Positions 46,602-54,677 of a stretch of 64,000 bases of DNA are shown here, one piece after another; positions within the stretch are counted from its first letter, which is position 1, and the number at the start of each line of letters is the position of its first letter. The position numbers were made by a program, and so were the translations under genes. The notes under the pieces are model-generated. The model was not told the origin of the DNA. It saw only the letters and a program-made list of their open reading frames with translations, and searched no databases. Origin of the DNA: DASUPK01 sp963804595 (GTDB lineage: Bacteria; Actinomycetota; Thermoleophilia; Solirubrobacterales; 70-9); assembly GCA_963804595.1 (NCBI GenBank), contig CAWDQZ010000003.1:186001-250000 (forward strand), given 5' to 3'.

Positions 46602-47009
46602 CTACTCACGCAGCCCGGCGGTTCTGAGGGCTTCGGCACGGGTCCAGAAGGCTTGACGTCTCGTGATCAGGTCGTCCGCGAACCAGACTATCTGCCAGGT
46701 GCGGTATTCAAACGGCACGCCGCTGCCTCTCCGGCGTGCGCTGATAGCCACGGCGATGAAGACCCGGTCATCACCCAAGTCCGCCATCTGCTCGATCTCG
46801 ACGTGGACGCCCTCCTCCGCGTTTTCGAACATCAGCTCGGTCCACTCCCGCACCCCCGCCCGCCCGCGGTACAGCTCGCCAATCCCGGCGACACCTTCCA
46901 GGGCCTCCCATACGACATCAGGGCTGAGAAGGGCCAGCAAGGCGTCGAGGTCCCCGCGGTTGAGAGCGTCGATGGCCTTCCGCGCCAGTGCCACGTTCTC
47001 CTCCGACAT
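46602..47009 (-). CDS. SnoaL-like (NTF2-fold) protein 4
   Basis: A 135-residue paralogue, MSEENVALARKAIDALNRGD at the start and ALRTAGLRE at the end. LALLSPDVVWEALEGVAGIG and GVREWTELMFENAEEGVHVE belong to the SnoaL barrel. It is followed by gene 3 and preceded (8 bases) by the small protein at 47018, with which it probably shares a transcript. Confidence 0.82.
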   Translation of the reverse strand: MSEENVALARKAIDALNRGDLDALLALLSPDVVWEALEGVAGIGELYRGRAGVREWTELMFENAEEGVHVEIEQMADLGDDRVFIAVAISARRRGSGVPFEYRTWQIVWFADDLITRRQAFWTRAEALRTAGLRE

Positions 47010-47017
47010 AGCCCGCG

Positions 47018-47428
47018 CTACTCAGGGGGCAGAGTGAAAACGGTGACGGGAAGCCCGAATCGCTGCAGCTCGTCGAGCAATCCTCGCTCCTGCCAGCCGG
47101 AGCGCTCAGCAGCGCGGAGGCCGACAAGGATGTGGTCTGCGGGAAAGCTGGCGAGCGCATCCTCGAACGCGAGTATCGGATCGTCCGCACCCACCGATCC
47201 GCTTACCGGCCTCCCTAGTTCCTCCTCGAGCTGGCCGAGAACCGTCCGCAGCCGCTCGTCGGCCTGCTCGCGCGCCTTGTCCGTGGCTGAAGACCACCAT
47301 TGAAAGCGCGTTGGCAACGCGGGGGCGATGACGAGAATCTCGTCGGCCACCTCGATCAACTCACGGACGCCCAGTGGGAGATCCTCGGCACTATTCGCCG
47401 CCTGACCGGCCGCAATCAAAAGTCGCAT
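47018..47428 (-). CDS. Universal-stress-like (HUP-domain) small protein
   Basis: A 136-residue cytoplasmic protein, MRLLIAAGQAANSAEDLPLG, then EVADEILVIAPALPT and DHILVGLRAAERSGWQERGL. The Rossmann-like order and the VGLR-x8-G-x2 block are like UspA-type ATP-binding proteins, although the classic G-x2-G-x9-GS motif is not exact. ATG 47428 is preferred to GTG 47440. First gene of the unit with SnoaL-like genes 4 and 3. Confidence 0.6.
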   Translation of the reverse strand: MRLLIAAGQAANSAEDLPLGVRELIEVADEILVIAPALPTRFQWWSSATDKAREQADERLRTVLGQLEEELGRPVSGSVGADDPILAFEDALASFPADHILVGLRAAERSGWQERGLLDELQRFGLPVTVFTLPPE

Positions 47429-47470
47429 CGGCACCGCCACAAGTCAATCACCCCGCCCGCCAGGTGTTGC

Positions 47471-48340
47471 CTAGTCCAGGCGCTCCCGGACCCGGGGCTC
47501 ATCCACGAAATCCGCGATCGCGCGGGAGAGGCGGCCGCCCTGCCAGGCGAGCGGGGACTTGCCCGGCTCCTCGCTGACCAGGCGGGCATCTGGCAGCCGC
47601 TCCGCCCAGGCCTCGGCGATCGCGTAGGGATGGCCGGGGTCGGCGTCGTCGTAGCTTGCGACAACGAGAGCCGGCACGTCGAGCGTCTCCAGCTCGGCGA
47701 GCCCGTCGAAAGCCAGTGAGCGGGGCACATCCCGGAGCGCCTGGGCCACAGCCTGCGGATGACGGTGCAGCTTCATCCGCTCGCGCGTGATCCTGAGCGC
47801 GGCGTCCCGCCATTCGGATGCGGCTTCCAGGCTCGACCCGTAGGCCTCCATGAATCCCTCGACGCCGGCACTCTCCAGCCCATCGGCCAGGCGGTCCCAG
47901 TAGGCGAGCCTGTCCTCGGTGGCCGGGATGCCCAGGGCGACCGGACCGATGAGGACCAGCGCGGCCACTTCGTCTGAATGGCTGAGCGCATAGGACGTGG
48001 CCGTGTGACACCCCATCGAGTGGCCGCAGAGGACCGGATGCTCCCCCGGGCAGCGATCGGCGAGCACCGCCCCGAGGTCCCTGGTCAGCTCGCGATAGCC
48101 ATAGCCCTCCCCCGCCGGCGCGGGGGAGGATTCCCCATGTCCGCGCGCGTCGTAGGAGATCAGCCGGTATCCGCGCCGCGCCAGGGTGAGCGATCCGTGG
48201 AGCACGTACCGCCGGACCGCCGTCAGCCCATGCAGCAGGACGATCGGGGACCCCTCTCCCACCTCCTCGCCGGCGAGTTGGACGCCATCCGAGTTGACCT
48301 GGAAGTGACGCGCCTCCAGCTGCTTCCGCTCCTCGGCCAT
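47471..48340 (-). CDS. Alpha/beta-hydrolase
   Basis: A 289-residue hydrolase. PIVLLHGLTAVRRYVLHGSL gives the oxyanion region, LCGHSMGCHTA the nucleophile elbow (Ser near 108) and the conserved DARGHGES strand lies between. Late Asp is in VVASYDDADPGHPYA; the catalytic His is likely the H of DPGHP or one in the tail (SPLAWQGGRLSR lacks it), which is unusual and leaves the triad uncertain. ATG 48340 overlaps the stop of the PPIase gene (TGATG), so they are translationally coupled. Confidence 0.8.
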   Translation of the reverse strand: MAEERKQLEARHFQVNSDGVQLAGEEVGEGSPIVLLHGLTAVRRYVLHGSLTLARRGYRLISYDARGHGESSPAPAGEGYGYRELTRDLGAVLADRCPGEHPVLCGHSMGCHTATSYALSHSDEVAALVLIGPVALGIPATEDRLAYWDRLADGLESAGVEGFMEAYGSSLEAASEWRDAALRITRERMKLHRHPQAVAQALRDVPRSLAFDGLAELETLDVPALVVASYDDADPGHPYAIAEAWAERLPDARLVSEEPGKSPLAWQGGRLSRAIADFVDEPRVRERLD

Positions 48341-48978
48341 CAGCTCCCCTGGATCGTGACCCGCCGGATCACGACCGGATCTCTCGGTATGCCGCTCGGC
48401 GTCCCCAGCTGCTCGATGCGCTGGACGACATCGAAGCCGCTGCTCACCTTCCCGACCAGCGCGTAATCGGGGGTCAGTCCTGCATCCGGGACCGTGACGA
48501 CGAAGAACTGGCTCCCGGAGCGCCCGGGCGGCTCCGCTGCGCTCTTGGCCATCGCCACCGTCCCCTGCGTGTAGGAGAGGTTGCGAGGGGGCGGCTCATC
48601 GACGAAGTAGCCGGGGCCGCCGGTGCCCGTCTGGGTCGGGTCGCCGCCCTGAATGACGAACCCGGGAACGATGCGATGAAACACCGCGTCGTTGTAGACA
48701 CCCTGACGGGCGAGATAGGCGAACGACGATGTCGTCTTCGGTGCCCTCTCGACATCGAGCGCGATCGTGAAGCTCGCGCAGCTTGTCTCGACCGTCGCGG
48801 TGGCCGGCCCTCGCAGCGTCGCGGTCGGTCGAGAGAGATGGACGTCCTTGGGCGGAGGCGCCTGCACTTGGCTGCACCCGGTGGGCAGCGCGGCGGTGGT
48901 CGAGCTCTCCCCTCCGCCGCCACCGCATCCCCCCACCAGGAGCACCGCGAGGGCCGCAGCCGCTGTCCGCGCCGTCAC
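48340..48978 (-). CDS. Secreted cyclophilin-type peptidyl-prolyl isomerase (lipoprotein)
   Basis: A 212-residue exported PPIase. A short signal peptide ends in the lipobox LLVGGC (Cys near 20), followed by a Gly/Ser linker. The cyclophilin domain has FHRIVPGFVIQGGDPTQTGT, then QFFVVTVPDAGLTPDYALVG; the catalytic Arg is in FHRI. It assists folding of exported proteins. GTG 48978 is used because it begins the signal peptide; TTG 48981 just before it is possible. It is coupled with the downstream hydrolase. Confidence 0.88.
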   Translation of the reverse strand: MTARTAAAALAVLLVGGCGGGGGESSTTAALPTGCSQVQAPPPKDVHLSRPTATLRGPATATVETSCASFTIALDVERAPKTTSSFAYLARQGVYNDAVFHRIVPGFVIQGGDPTQTGTGGPGYFVDEPPPRNLSYTQGTVAMAKSAAEPPGRSGSQFFVVTVPDAGLTPDYALVGKVSSGFDVVQRIEQLGTPSGIPRDPVVIRRVTIQGS

Positions 48979-49023
48979 CAAAGCGCGCCGAAGGCTACTC
49001 GGGGCGCCTGCGATGATCGCGCA

Positions 49024-49695
49024 GTGCCGCCAGAGCCAGCCACCGACCCCTCGCCGCCGCCCAGGCGCGTCCGCCTCATGGGTCGAGCGATCAGCGTCGT
49101 CATCTCGAGGGCGCCGATCCTCTGGCCCCTGCTGAGAGGCTGGAGTCATCGCTTCTGGGAGAGCGCCGCCCCGACCTGGGACCAGCGTGTCAGCAGGTCA
49201 GGCCCGGACCACCTCGCCCCCCTGGCCGCCGCGCTGCTTCACGTGCGGCCCGAGCCCGAGCGTGCGCTCGACATCGGGACCGGCCTCGGCGACGGTGCGC
49301 TGCTGATCGCTCGCGAGTTCCCGCGCGCACGAGTCCGGGGCGTCGACCTCTCGGAGGAGATGGTCCGCCGTGCCCAGGGACGCATCGGCCTCGATCCGGA
49401 GGGCCGGGTCGCGTTCAAGGTCGCGGACGCCTCGCACCTGCCATTCGCGGAAGACTCGTTCGACCTCGTCGCCCAGCTCAACATGCCCCCCTTCTTCGCG
49501 GAGATCGCCCGTGTTCTTCGCCCCGGCGGATTCGTCGTCATCGCGACGAGCTGGGGGCCGAGCACCCCCTTCTACACCCCGGATTCGGTGCTGCGACGGG
49601 GCTTTGGCAGGCACGGGATCGAGCCGCACGAGAGCGGCGACGCGGGCCAGGGCAACTACTTCGTCGCCCGTCGCCCCGATGGCGCGCCTGAATAG
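49024..49695 (+). CDS. SAM-dependent methyltransferase (class I)
   Basis: A 223-residue methyltransferase. ALDIGTGLGDGALLIAREFP is motif I (SAM-binding Gly loop), DLSEEMVRRAQ is the acidic strand-2 end, and ARVLRPGGFVVIA is the post-motif III block. It belongs to the Methyltransf_11/UbiE-like group, so the substrate is unknown. GTG 49024 has GATGAT at -12 to -7; the shorter start ATG 49078 (205 residues) is also possible. Divergent from the PPIase gene. Confidence 0.8.
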   Translation: MPPEPATDPSPPPRRVRLMGRAISVVISRAPILWPLLRGWSHRFWESAAPTWDQRVSRSGPDHLAPLAAALLHVRPEPERALDIGTGLGDGALLIAREFPRARVRGVDLSEEMVRRAQGRIGLDPEGRVAFKVADASHLPFAEDSFDLVAQLNMPPFFAEIARVLRPGGFVVIATSWGPSTPFYTPDSVLRRGFGRHGIEPHESGDAGQGNYFVARRPDGAPE

Positions 49696-49713
49696 ATTCA
49701 GCGAATCGATTCT

Positions 49714-50613
49714 GTGCGAACCCATCTCCTGCTGGTCAATCCGCACTCGGCCGGCGGACGGACGCTCAAGCTCCTGCCAGAGGCCGAGCGCGCGCTCCGG
49801 GCCCGCTCCATCCCGTATCGCCTGGTCCGCACGCACAGCCTGGAGCATGGGATCGGGGAAGCGCAGCGGGCGGCGGAGGCGGGAGACGTTCCGGTGGTGA
49901 TGAGCGGGGACGGGCTGGTCGGCCAGGTCGGCGGAGCCTTGGCGGAGACCGACGCGACGCTGGGCATCATCCCCGGTGGCCGTGGGAACGACCTGGCCCG
50001 CGTCCTGGGCATCCCCTCCGATCCGGCGGGGGCGGTCAGCGTCCTCGCCGACGCCAACGTCAGGCGGATCGACGTCGGCGAGGCGAACGGTCGCCGCTTC
50101 CTCGGTGTCGCCTCCTGCGGCTTCGACTCGGACGCGAACCGAATCGCGAACGAGGCCCGGATCGTCAAGGGCAATCTCGTCTACTTCTACGCAGCGATTC
50201 GGGCCCTGATCGCCTGGCGTCCCGCGAGCTTCACGCTCATCCTCGACGGTGGCGAGCCGATCTCCTACCGGGGCTATTCGGTCGCCGCCGGCAACAGCCG
50301 CGCCTTCGGCGGCGGGATGTTCATCGCTCCGCATGCCGAGCTGGACGACGGGATGCTCGACGTGGTCACGGTCAGCGACGTCAGCAGGCTCCGATACGTC
50401 AGGGGCCTGCCGAAGGCGTTCAAGGGAACCCATCTCGAGAATGAGGAGGTCACCGAGCAGCGCGCCGCCACCGTCGAGATCCGGGCCGACCGGGACTTCG
50501 CCGTCTACGCCGACGGCGAGCACCTGACCGACCTGCCCGCGACGCTCGGAGTCCTGCCGCAGGCACTCCGGGTGATCGCTCCGCCCGGCCCACTCGTCGA
50601 CCCGCCGAACTGA
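49714..50613 (+). CDS. Diacylglycerol-kinase-like lipid kinase (YegS/DgkB family)
   Basis: A 299-residue cytoplasmic kinase. LLLVNPHSAGGRTLKLLPEA at the start, VVMSGDGLVGQVGGAL (the GGDGT motif, here SGDGL) and GIIPGGRGNDLARVLGI are the ATP/lipid-binding motifs. Known members phosphorylate diacylglycerol, sphingosine or phosphatidylglycerol. The SGDGL variant is seen in active members too. GTG 49714 is 18 bases after the methyltransferase; a GATTC-AGC-GAATC inverted repeat lies between them. Confidence 0.87.
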   Translation: MRTHLLLVNPHSAGGRTLKLLPEAERALRARSIPYRLVRTHSLEHGIGEAQRAAEAGDVPVVMSGDGLVGQVGGALAETDATLGIIPGGRGNDLARVLGIPSDPAGAVSVLADANVRRIDVGEANGRRFLGVASCGFDSDANRIANEARIVKGNLVYFYAAIRALIAWRPASFTLILDGGEPISYRGYSVAAGNSRAFGGGMFIAPHAELDDGMLDVVTVSDVSRLRYVRGLPKAFKGTHLENEEVTEQRAATVEIRADRDFAVYADGEHLTDLPATLGVLPQALRVIAPPGPLVDPPN

Positions 50614-50652
50614 GGCGGGACCGCGGTCTCCGGTCCCTAACCTCAGGCCGCG

Positions 50653-52029
50653 ATGAGCACCATGTTCACCGCGAAGCGAGGCGTCGCCCGGGCCGTCGGG
50701 GCGCTGAGCCGCCGGAGCGGGCGCGGCGGCGGCACGACTCTGCCCGGTCGCCTGCTCGTCCGGATGGAGCCCGAGGCGATCGAGAGGCTCGCCGCTCGGC
50801 TCGACCGCGGTTCGATCGTGGTCAGCTCCACAAACGGCAAGACGACCACGGCGGGAATGATCTCGGGCATCCTGCGCGCGGACGGGCGCACGCCGGTCCA
50901 TAATCGCGCGGGTTCGAACATGCACTGGGGCGTGGCCACGGCCCTCCTCGAGCAGTCGGGCGATGAGGGGCTCTTCGAGCTCGACGAGGCGTGGCTGCCC
51001 CGGGTTGCGCCACAGCTGCGCCCGCGTCTCCTCGTGCTCGGAAACCTCTTCCGCGATCAGCTCGATCGCTACGGCGAGCTCGAGCACCTGGCGGACGAGT
51101 GGGCCGATCTGGTCAGGGGCCTGGATGGATCATCCGAGTTCGCCCTCAACGCCGATGACCCGCTGATCGCCGACCTCGGGCGAGACGACGAGCTCCGGCG
51201 CCGGCCCGGAGTCACCTACTTCGGCATCGAGGACGAATCCCAGGCGCTGCCCGAGCTGCAGCATGCCCACGACGCGAAGCACTGCCGCCGCTGCGGCGCA
51301 CCCTATGTCTACGATCGCGCCTTCGTCGGCCACCTCGGCCACTACACCTGCCCGAATTGCGACGCGGACCGCCCCACCCCGGACGTCGCCGCGACGAAGA
51401 TCGAGCTTCACGGCATCTCCGGTTCGAGCGTCCACGTCACCACGCCGCACGGTGAACTCGACCTGGACCTCCCCCTCCCCGGTCTCTACAACGTCTACAA
51501 CGCGCTCGCGGCGATCACCGCCGGCCTGCGGTCGGGCGTCTCGCTCGAGCGGATCCGCCAGGGCCTGGAGTCGATGCGCGCCGTGTTCGGACGCGTCGAG
51601 ACCATCGACGTAGCGGGCAAACGCGTCTCCATCCTGCTGATCAAGAACCCGGCCGGGGCGAACGAGGTGCTCCGCACCCTGCAGCTCGAATCGGTGGATG
51701 GCGGCATCGACCTCTGGCTCGCGCTCAACGACCGCATCGCCGACGGCCGTGACGTCTCCTGGATCTGGGACGCCGACTTCGAGTTGCTCGCCGACGGCGT
51801 GCGCCGGGTGGTCTGCGCCGGTACCCGAGCGCCGGAGATGGCCCTTCGCCTCAAATACGCAGGCTGGCCACAGGAATCGATCGAGGTGATGGGGCCGATC
51901 GAGGCGTCTCTCGACGAGGCTGTCTCGGCCACACCCGATCGCCTCTTCGCGCTGCCCACCTACACCGCCCTCCTCGAGCTGCGCACGCTGCTCGCCCACC
52001 GCGGCCTCGTATCGGAATACTGGCAATGA
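50653..52029 (+). CDS. murT: Lipid II isoglutaminyl synthase subunit MurT
   Basis: A 458-residue Mur-ligase-like protein. IVVSSTNGKTTTAGMISGIL is the ATP P-loop (about 55-74). A zinc ribbon formed by C-R-R-C and C-P-N-C (about 214-240) and the C-terminal DUF1727 domain identify MurT. With GatD it amidates the D-Glu of lipid II stem peptides to D-isoglutamine, needed for cross-linking in Gram-positive bacteria. TAACCT at -15 to -10 may be its -10 element. Its TGA overlaps the ATG of the methyltransferase. Confidence 0.95.
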   Translation: MSTMFTAKRGVARAVGALSRRSGRGGGTTLPGRLLVRMEPEAIERLAARLDRGSIVVSSTNGKTTTAGMISGILRADGRTPVHNRAGSNMHWGVATALLEQSGDEGLFELDEAWLPRVAPQLRPRLLVLGNLFRDQLDRYGELEHLADEWADLVRGLDGSSEFALNADDPLIADLGRDDELRRRPGVTYFGIEDESQALPELQHAHDAKHCRRCGAPYVYDRAFVGHLGHYTCPNCDADRPTPDVAATKIELHGISGSSVHVTTPHGELDLDLPLPGLYNVYNALAAITAGLRSGVSLERIRQGLESMRAVFGRVETIDVAGKRVSILLIKNPAGANEVLRTLQLESVDGGIDLWLALNDRIADGRDVSWIWDADFELLADGVRRVVCAGTRAPEMALRLKYAGWPQESIEVMGPIEASLDEAVSATPDRLFALPTYTALLELRTLLAHRGLVSEYWQ

Positions 52030-52796
52030 GGCCGCCCCATGAATCCCGGGCTCGCGCCCACGACGAGGCTGCGATCTGGCAACAGGTCGAGTTTGGCTCA
52101 TACGCGGCGGACCTCGCCCTCTGGCGGGAGCTCGCGGACGCCGCCGCTGGGCCAGTGCTCGAACTCGGCTCGGGCGCCGGGCGGGTCGCCCTTCACCTCG
52201 CGGAGCACGACGTGGAGGTGATCCCGGTGGAACGGGATGCCGGTCTCGCCGCGCAGCTCGACGCCGCCGCGAAGGAGGGCGGCTTCTCAGTGACGGTCGT
52301 GGTTGCAGACCTGGACGCGCCCGCCGATCTGTCCCCACCCTCCAAGCCGGCGCTCGTGATCGGCCCGCTGCACGTGATCCAGGTGCTCGGCGACGACTCG
52401 CGCGTGGCGCTCTTCCGTCGCCTCGCCGAGGTGATGGCGCCCGGCGGCACGATCGCCCTGACGATCGTCGACGAGTCGACGCTGCTCAGCTCAGGGGCCG
52501 CCGCCCCTCAGATCCTCCCGGATATGCGCGAGATCGACGGCTGGGTCTACTCGAGCGAGCCTCTCTGGGTGCAGGTGGGCGAGCAGACGCTCACGGTCCG
52601 GCGTCTGCGAGAGCGGGTCTCGCCCGACGGGCGGATGGAGCGCACCGTCCAGGACGAGATCCTCCGCCGTGTCGGTCCGGACCGCCTCGAGCTCGAGGCT
52701 GAGCAGGCGGGGCTGCGTCCCGCCGGCAGGCGGAAGATCAGCTCCGGATCAGACGAGGCGGACTCGATCGTCGTGCTGGTCGAGGTGCCGAGGTGA
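52026..52796 (+). CDS. SAM-dependent methyltransferase inserted in the murT-gatD operon
   Basis: A 256-residue class I methyltransferase. GPVLELGSGAGRVALHLAEH is motif I (about 42-61), and AEVMAPGGTIALTIVDEST is the motif III region. It resembles the Methyltransf_25 group. Its ATG overlaps the murT stop (ATGA) and its stop overlaps the gatD start (GTGA), so all three genes are coupled. Standard murT-gatD operons have no gene between the two. A peptidoglycan-precursor or other cell-wall target is suggested only by position. Confidence 0.83.
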   Translation: MRPPHESRARAHDEAAIWQQVEFGSYAADLALWRELADAAAGPVLELGSGAGRVALHLAEHDVEVIPVERDAGLAAQLDAAAKEGGFSVTVVVADLDAPADLSPPSKPALVIGPLHVIQVLGDDSRVALFRRLAEVMAPGGTIALTIVDESTLLSSGAAAPQILPDMREIDGWVYSSEPLWVQVGEQTLTVRRLRERVSPDGRMERTVQDEILRRVGPDRLELEAEQAGLRPAGRRKISSGSDEADSIVVLVEVPR

Positions 52797-53539
52797 GCGA
52801 CCGGGGGCTCCGGCTGCTCGCGCTCTATCCGGAGCAGATGAACATCTACGCGGACCGCGGGAACATCATCTTCCTGCAGCGCCGCTGCGAGTGGCGGGGC
52901 ATCCCGTTCGAGTATGCGGCCGCCGGCCCCGGCGACGGGTTCGACCCCGGCGGTCACGATCTGATCTACATCGGCGGCGGCCAGGATCGGGACCAGGTGC
53001 TCGTGGCCCAGGACATGCTCGAGACCAAGCGGGACGCGATCGCCTCGGCCGTCGACGACGGCGCGGCGCTGCTGGCCGTCTGTGGCGGGTACCAGCTGCT
53101 CGGGCACCGCTACCAGCTGGGAGAGCAGTCGATCGCCGGCCTCGGCATCGCCGACCTCGAGACAGTGCGCCACCCGGGACCGCGCCTGATCGGCAACGTC
53201 TCGATCGAGGTGGACCTCGGACAGCGGCCCCGGGTGCTGGCCGGATTCGAGAACCATGGCGGGCGCACGCACCTCGGCCCGACCGCCCAGCCCCTCGGCC
53301 GAGTCCTGCACGGTCACGGCAACAACGGGCGGGACGGCCACGAGGGCGTCAGGCGGCTCAACATGATCGGCACCTATCTCCACGGCCCGCTTCTGCCCAA
53401 GAACGCCTGGCTGGCGGACCGCCTGATCACGCTGGCGATAGGCCGCCGGACAGGCTCGGAGCCGGAGCTGGAGCCACTCGGCGACGAGCTCGAGGCGGCC
53501 TCCCACGCCGCCGCGCTGCGTGCGGCCGAGAACGGCTGA
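52793..53539 (+). CDS. gatD: Lipid II isoglutaminyl synthase glutaminase subunit GatD
   Basis: A 248-residue class I glutamine amidotransferase of the CobB/CobQ type. The catalytic Cys is C97 in AVCGGYQLLGH, and the His is in GTYLHGPLLPKN (about 190). It releases ammonia for MurT. Starts QMNIYADRGNIIFLQRRCEW, typical of GatD. The length matches the Staphylococcus and Streptococcus enzymes. It is read from the GTG that overlaps the methyltransferase stop. Confidence 0.95.
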   Translation: MSDRGLRLLALYPEQMNIYADRGNIIFLQRRCEWRGIPFEYAAAGPGDGFDPGGHDLIYIGGGQDRDQVLVAQDMLETKRDAIASAVDDGAALLAVCGGYQLLGHRYQLGEQSIAGLGIADLETVRHPGPRLIGNVSIEVDLGQRPRVLAGFENHGGRTHLGPTAQPLGRVLHGHGNNGRDGHEGVRRLNMIGTYLHGPLLPKNAWLADRLITLAIGRRTGSEPELEPLGDELEAASHAAALRAAENG

Positions 53540-53580
53540 TTCCGGGGCCCGTCGCGGTTCCCCGCTAGCATCCCCGTCGC

Positions 53581-54180
53581 ATGGTCATCGTGATCATCAT
53601 CGTCGTGCTGCTGCTCTTGGCCGGGCTGATCTACGTCCTGATGCGCAACGGCCTGGTCAATCTCAACCAGCGCGTGAGCGAGTCGTGGAGCGGCATCGAC
53701 GTCCAGCTCAAGCGCCGGCACGACCTGATCCCCAACCTGGTCGAGACGGTGAAGGGCTACGCGACCCACGAGCGAGAGACCTTCGAGAAGGTGACCCAGG
53801 CCCGCGCCGCGGCCATGCAGGCCAGCGGACCAGCGGAAGCCGGTCAGGCGGAGGGGCAACTGACCGCCGCCCTCGGTGGGCTGAGAGTCGTCGCCGAGCA
53901 GTACCCGGAGCTTCGGGCCACGGAGAACTTCCAGCAGCTCCAGCGCCAGCTCTCCGAGCTCGAGGACGAGATCCAGGCCTCACGCCGGATCTACAACTCG
54001 AACGTGCAGCAGTTCAACACCCGCATTCAGCAGTTTCCGAGCTCGATCGCCGCCAAGCAGTTGGGCTACTCGGAGAAGGAGTACTTCGAGATCACCGAGG
54101 CCGCGGAGCGCGAGACCCCGCAGGTCTCCTTCGGCGACTCCACACCGCCGCCGGCCGAGTCCAGCCAGCCCTCAGCCTGA
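53581..54180 (+). CDS. LemA family membrane protein
   Basis: A 199-residue protein with an N-terminal membrane helix (VIVIIIVVLLLLAGLIYVLM) and a long four-helix LemA body, with NRVSESWSGIDVQLKRRHDL as NQRVSES..DVQLKRR and the conserved LVETVKGYATHE and YNSNVQQFNTRIQQFP. Function in bacteria is not settled. TAGCAT at -15 to -10 is a possible -10 element. It converges with dut, the stop codons being 1 base apart. Confidence 0.92.
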   Translation: MVIVIIIVVLLLLAGLIYVLMRNGLVNLNQRVSESWSGIDVQLKRRHDLIPNLVETVKGYATHERETFEKVTQARAAAMQASGPAEAGQAEGQLTAALGGLRVVAEQYPELRATENFQQLQRQLSELEDEIQASRRIYNSNVQQFNTRIQQFPSSIAAKQLGYSEKEYFEITEAAERETPQVSFGDSTPPPAESSQPSA

Positions 54181-54181
54181 G

Positions 54182-54652
54182 CTAGAACCCGCTCGAGCCG
54201 AAACCGCCCTCGCCGCGCGTCGAGTCGTCGAGCGCAGCGGCGAGTCGCGGGCTGGCGTGAGCGACCGGGACCAGCAGCAGCTGCCCGATCCGGTCGCCGG
54301 GAGAGATCTGAAACTCGAGCGTGCGATCCGTGTTGAGCAGGAGCACGCGCAGCTCGCCGCGATAGCCCGGATCGATCAGGCCCGGCGAATTCACCAGCGT
54401 CACACCGTGCTTGAGGGCCATCCCGGAGCGCGGGAGCACGAGACCCCCGATGCCAGCGGGGACCTGGACCGCGAGCCCCGTGCCGACGCTCACCCGCGCA
54501 CCCGGCGCCAGGCGGGCAGACTCGGCCGCGTAGAGATCGAGACCGGCATCGTCGTCGTGTGCCCGGGTCGGCAGTGTGGCTCCCTCCCTGAGCCTGACGA
54601 ACTTGAGGAGGCCGATCGGCTCGCCCGAGGACTCCTCGTCGGCGACCGCCAC
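54182..54652 (-). CDS. dut: Deoxyuridine 5'-triphosphate nucleotidohydrolase
   Basis: A 156-residue trimeric dUTPase. The five family motifs are visible: DAGLDLYAAE, PRSGMALKHG, GLIDPGYRGEL, RIGQLLLVP and the C-terminal RGEGGFGSSGF arm. It hydrolyses dUTP to dUMP, protecting DNA from uracil and feeding dTMP synthesis. A longer frame exists upstream, but GTG 54652 gives the family's normal length and lies 25 bases downstream of the hflX stop, so both are likely in one unit. Confidence 0.93.
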   Translation of the reverse strand: MAVADEESSGEPIGLLKFVRLREGATLPTRAHDDDAGLDLYAAESARLAPGARVSVGTGLAVQVPAGIGGLVLPRSGMALKHGVTLVNSPGLIDPGYRGELRVLLLNTDRTLEFQISPGDRIGQLLLVPVAHASPRLAAALDDSTRGEGGFGSSGF

Positions 54653-54677
54653 AGCGATCGCCGCGTCTGCCGCCGGC

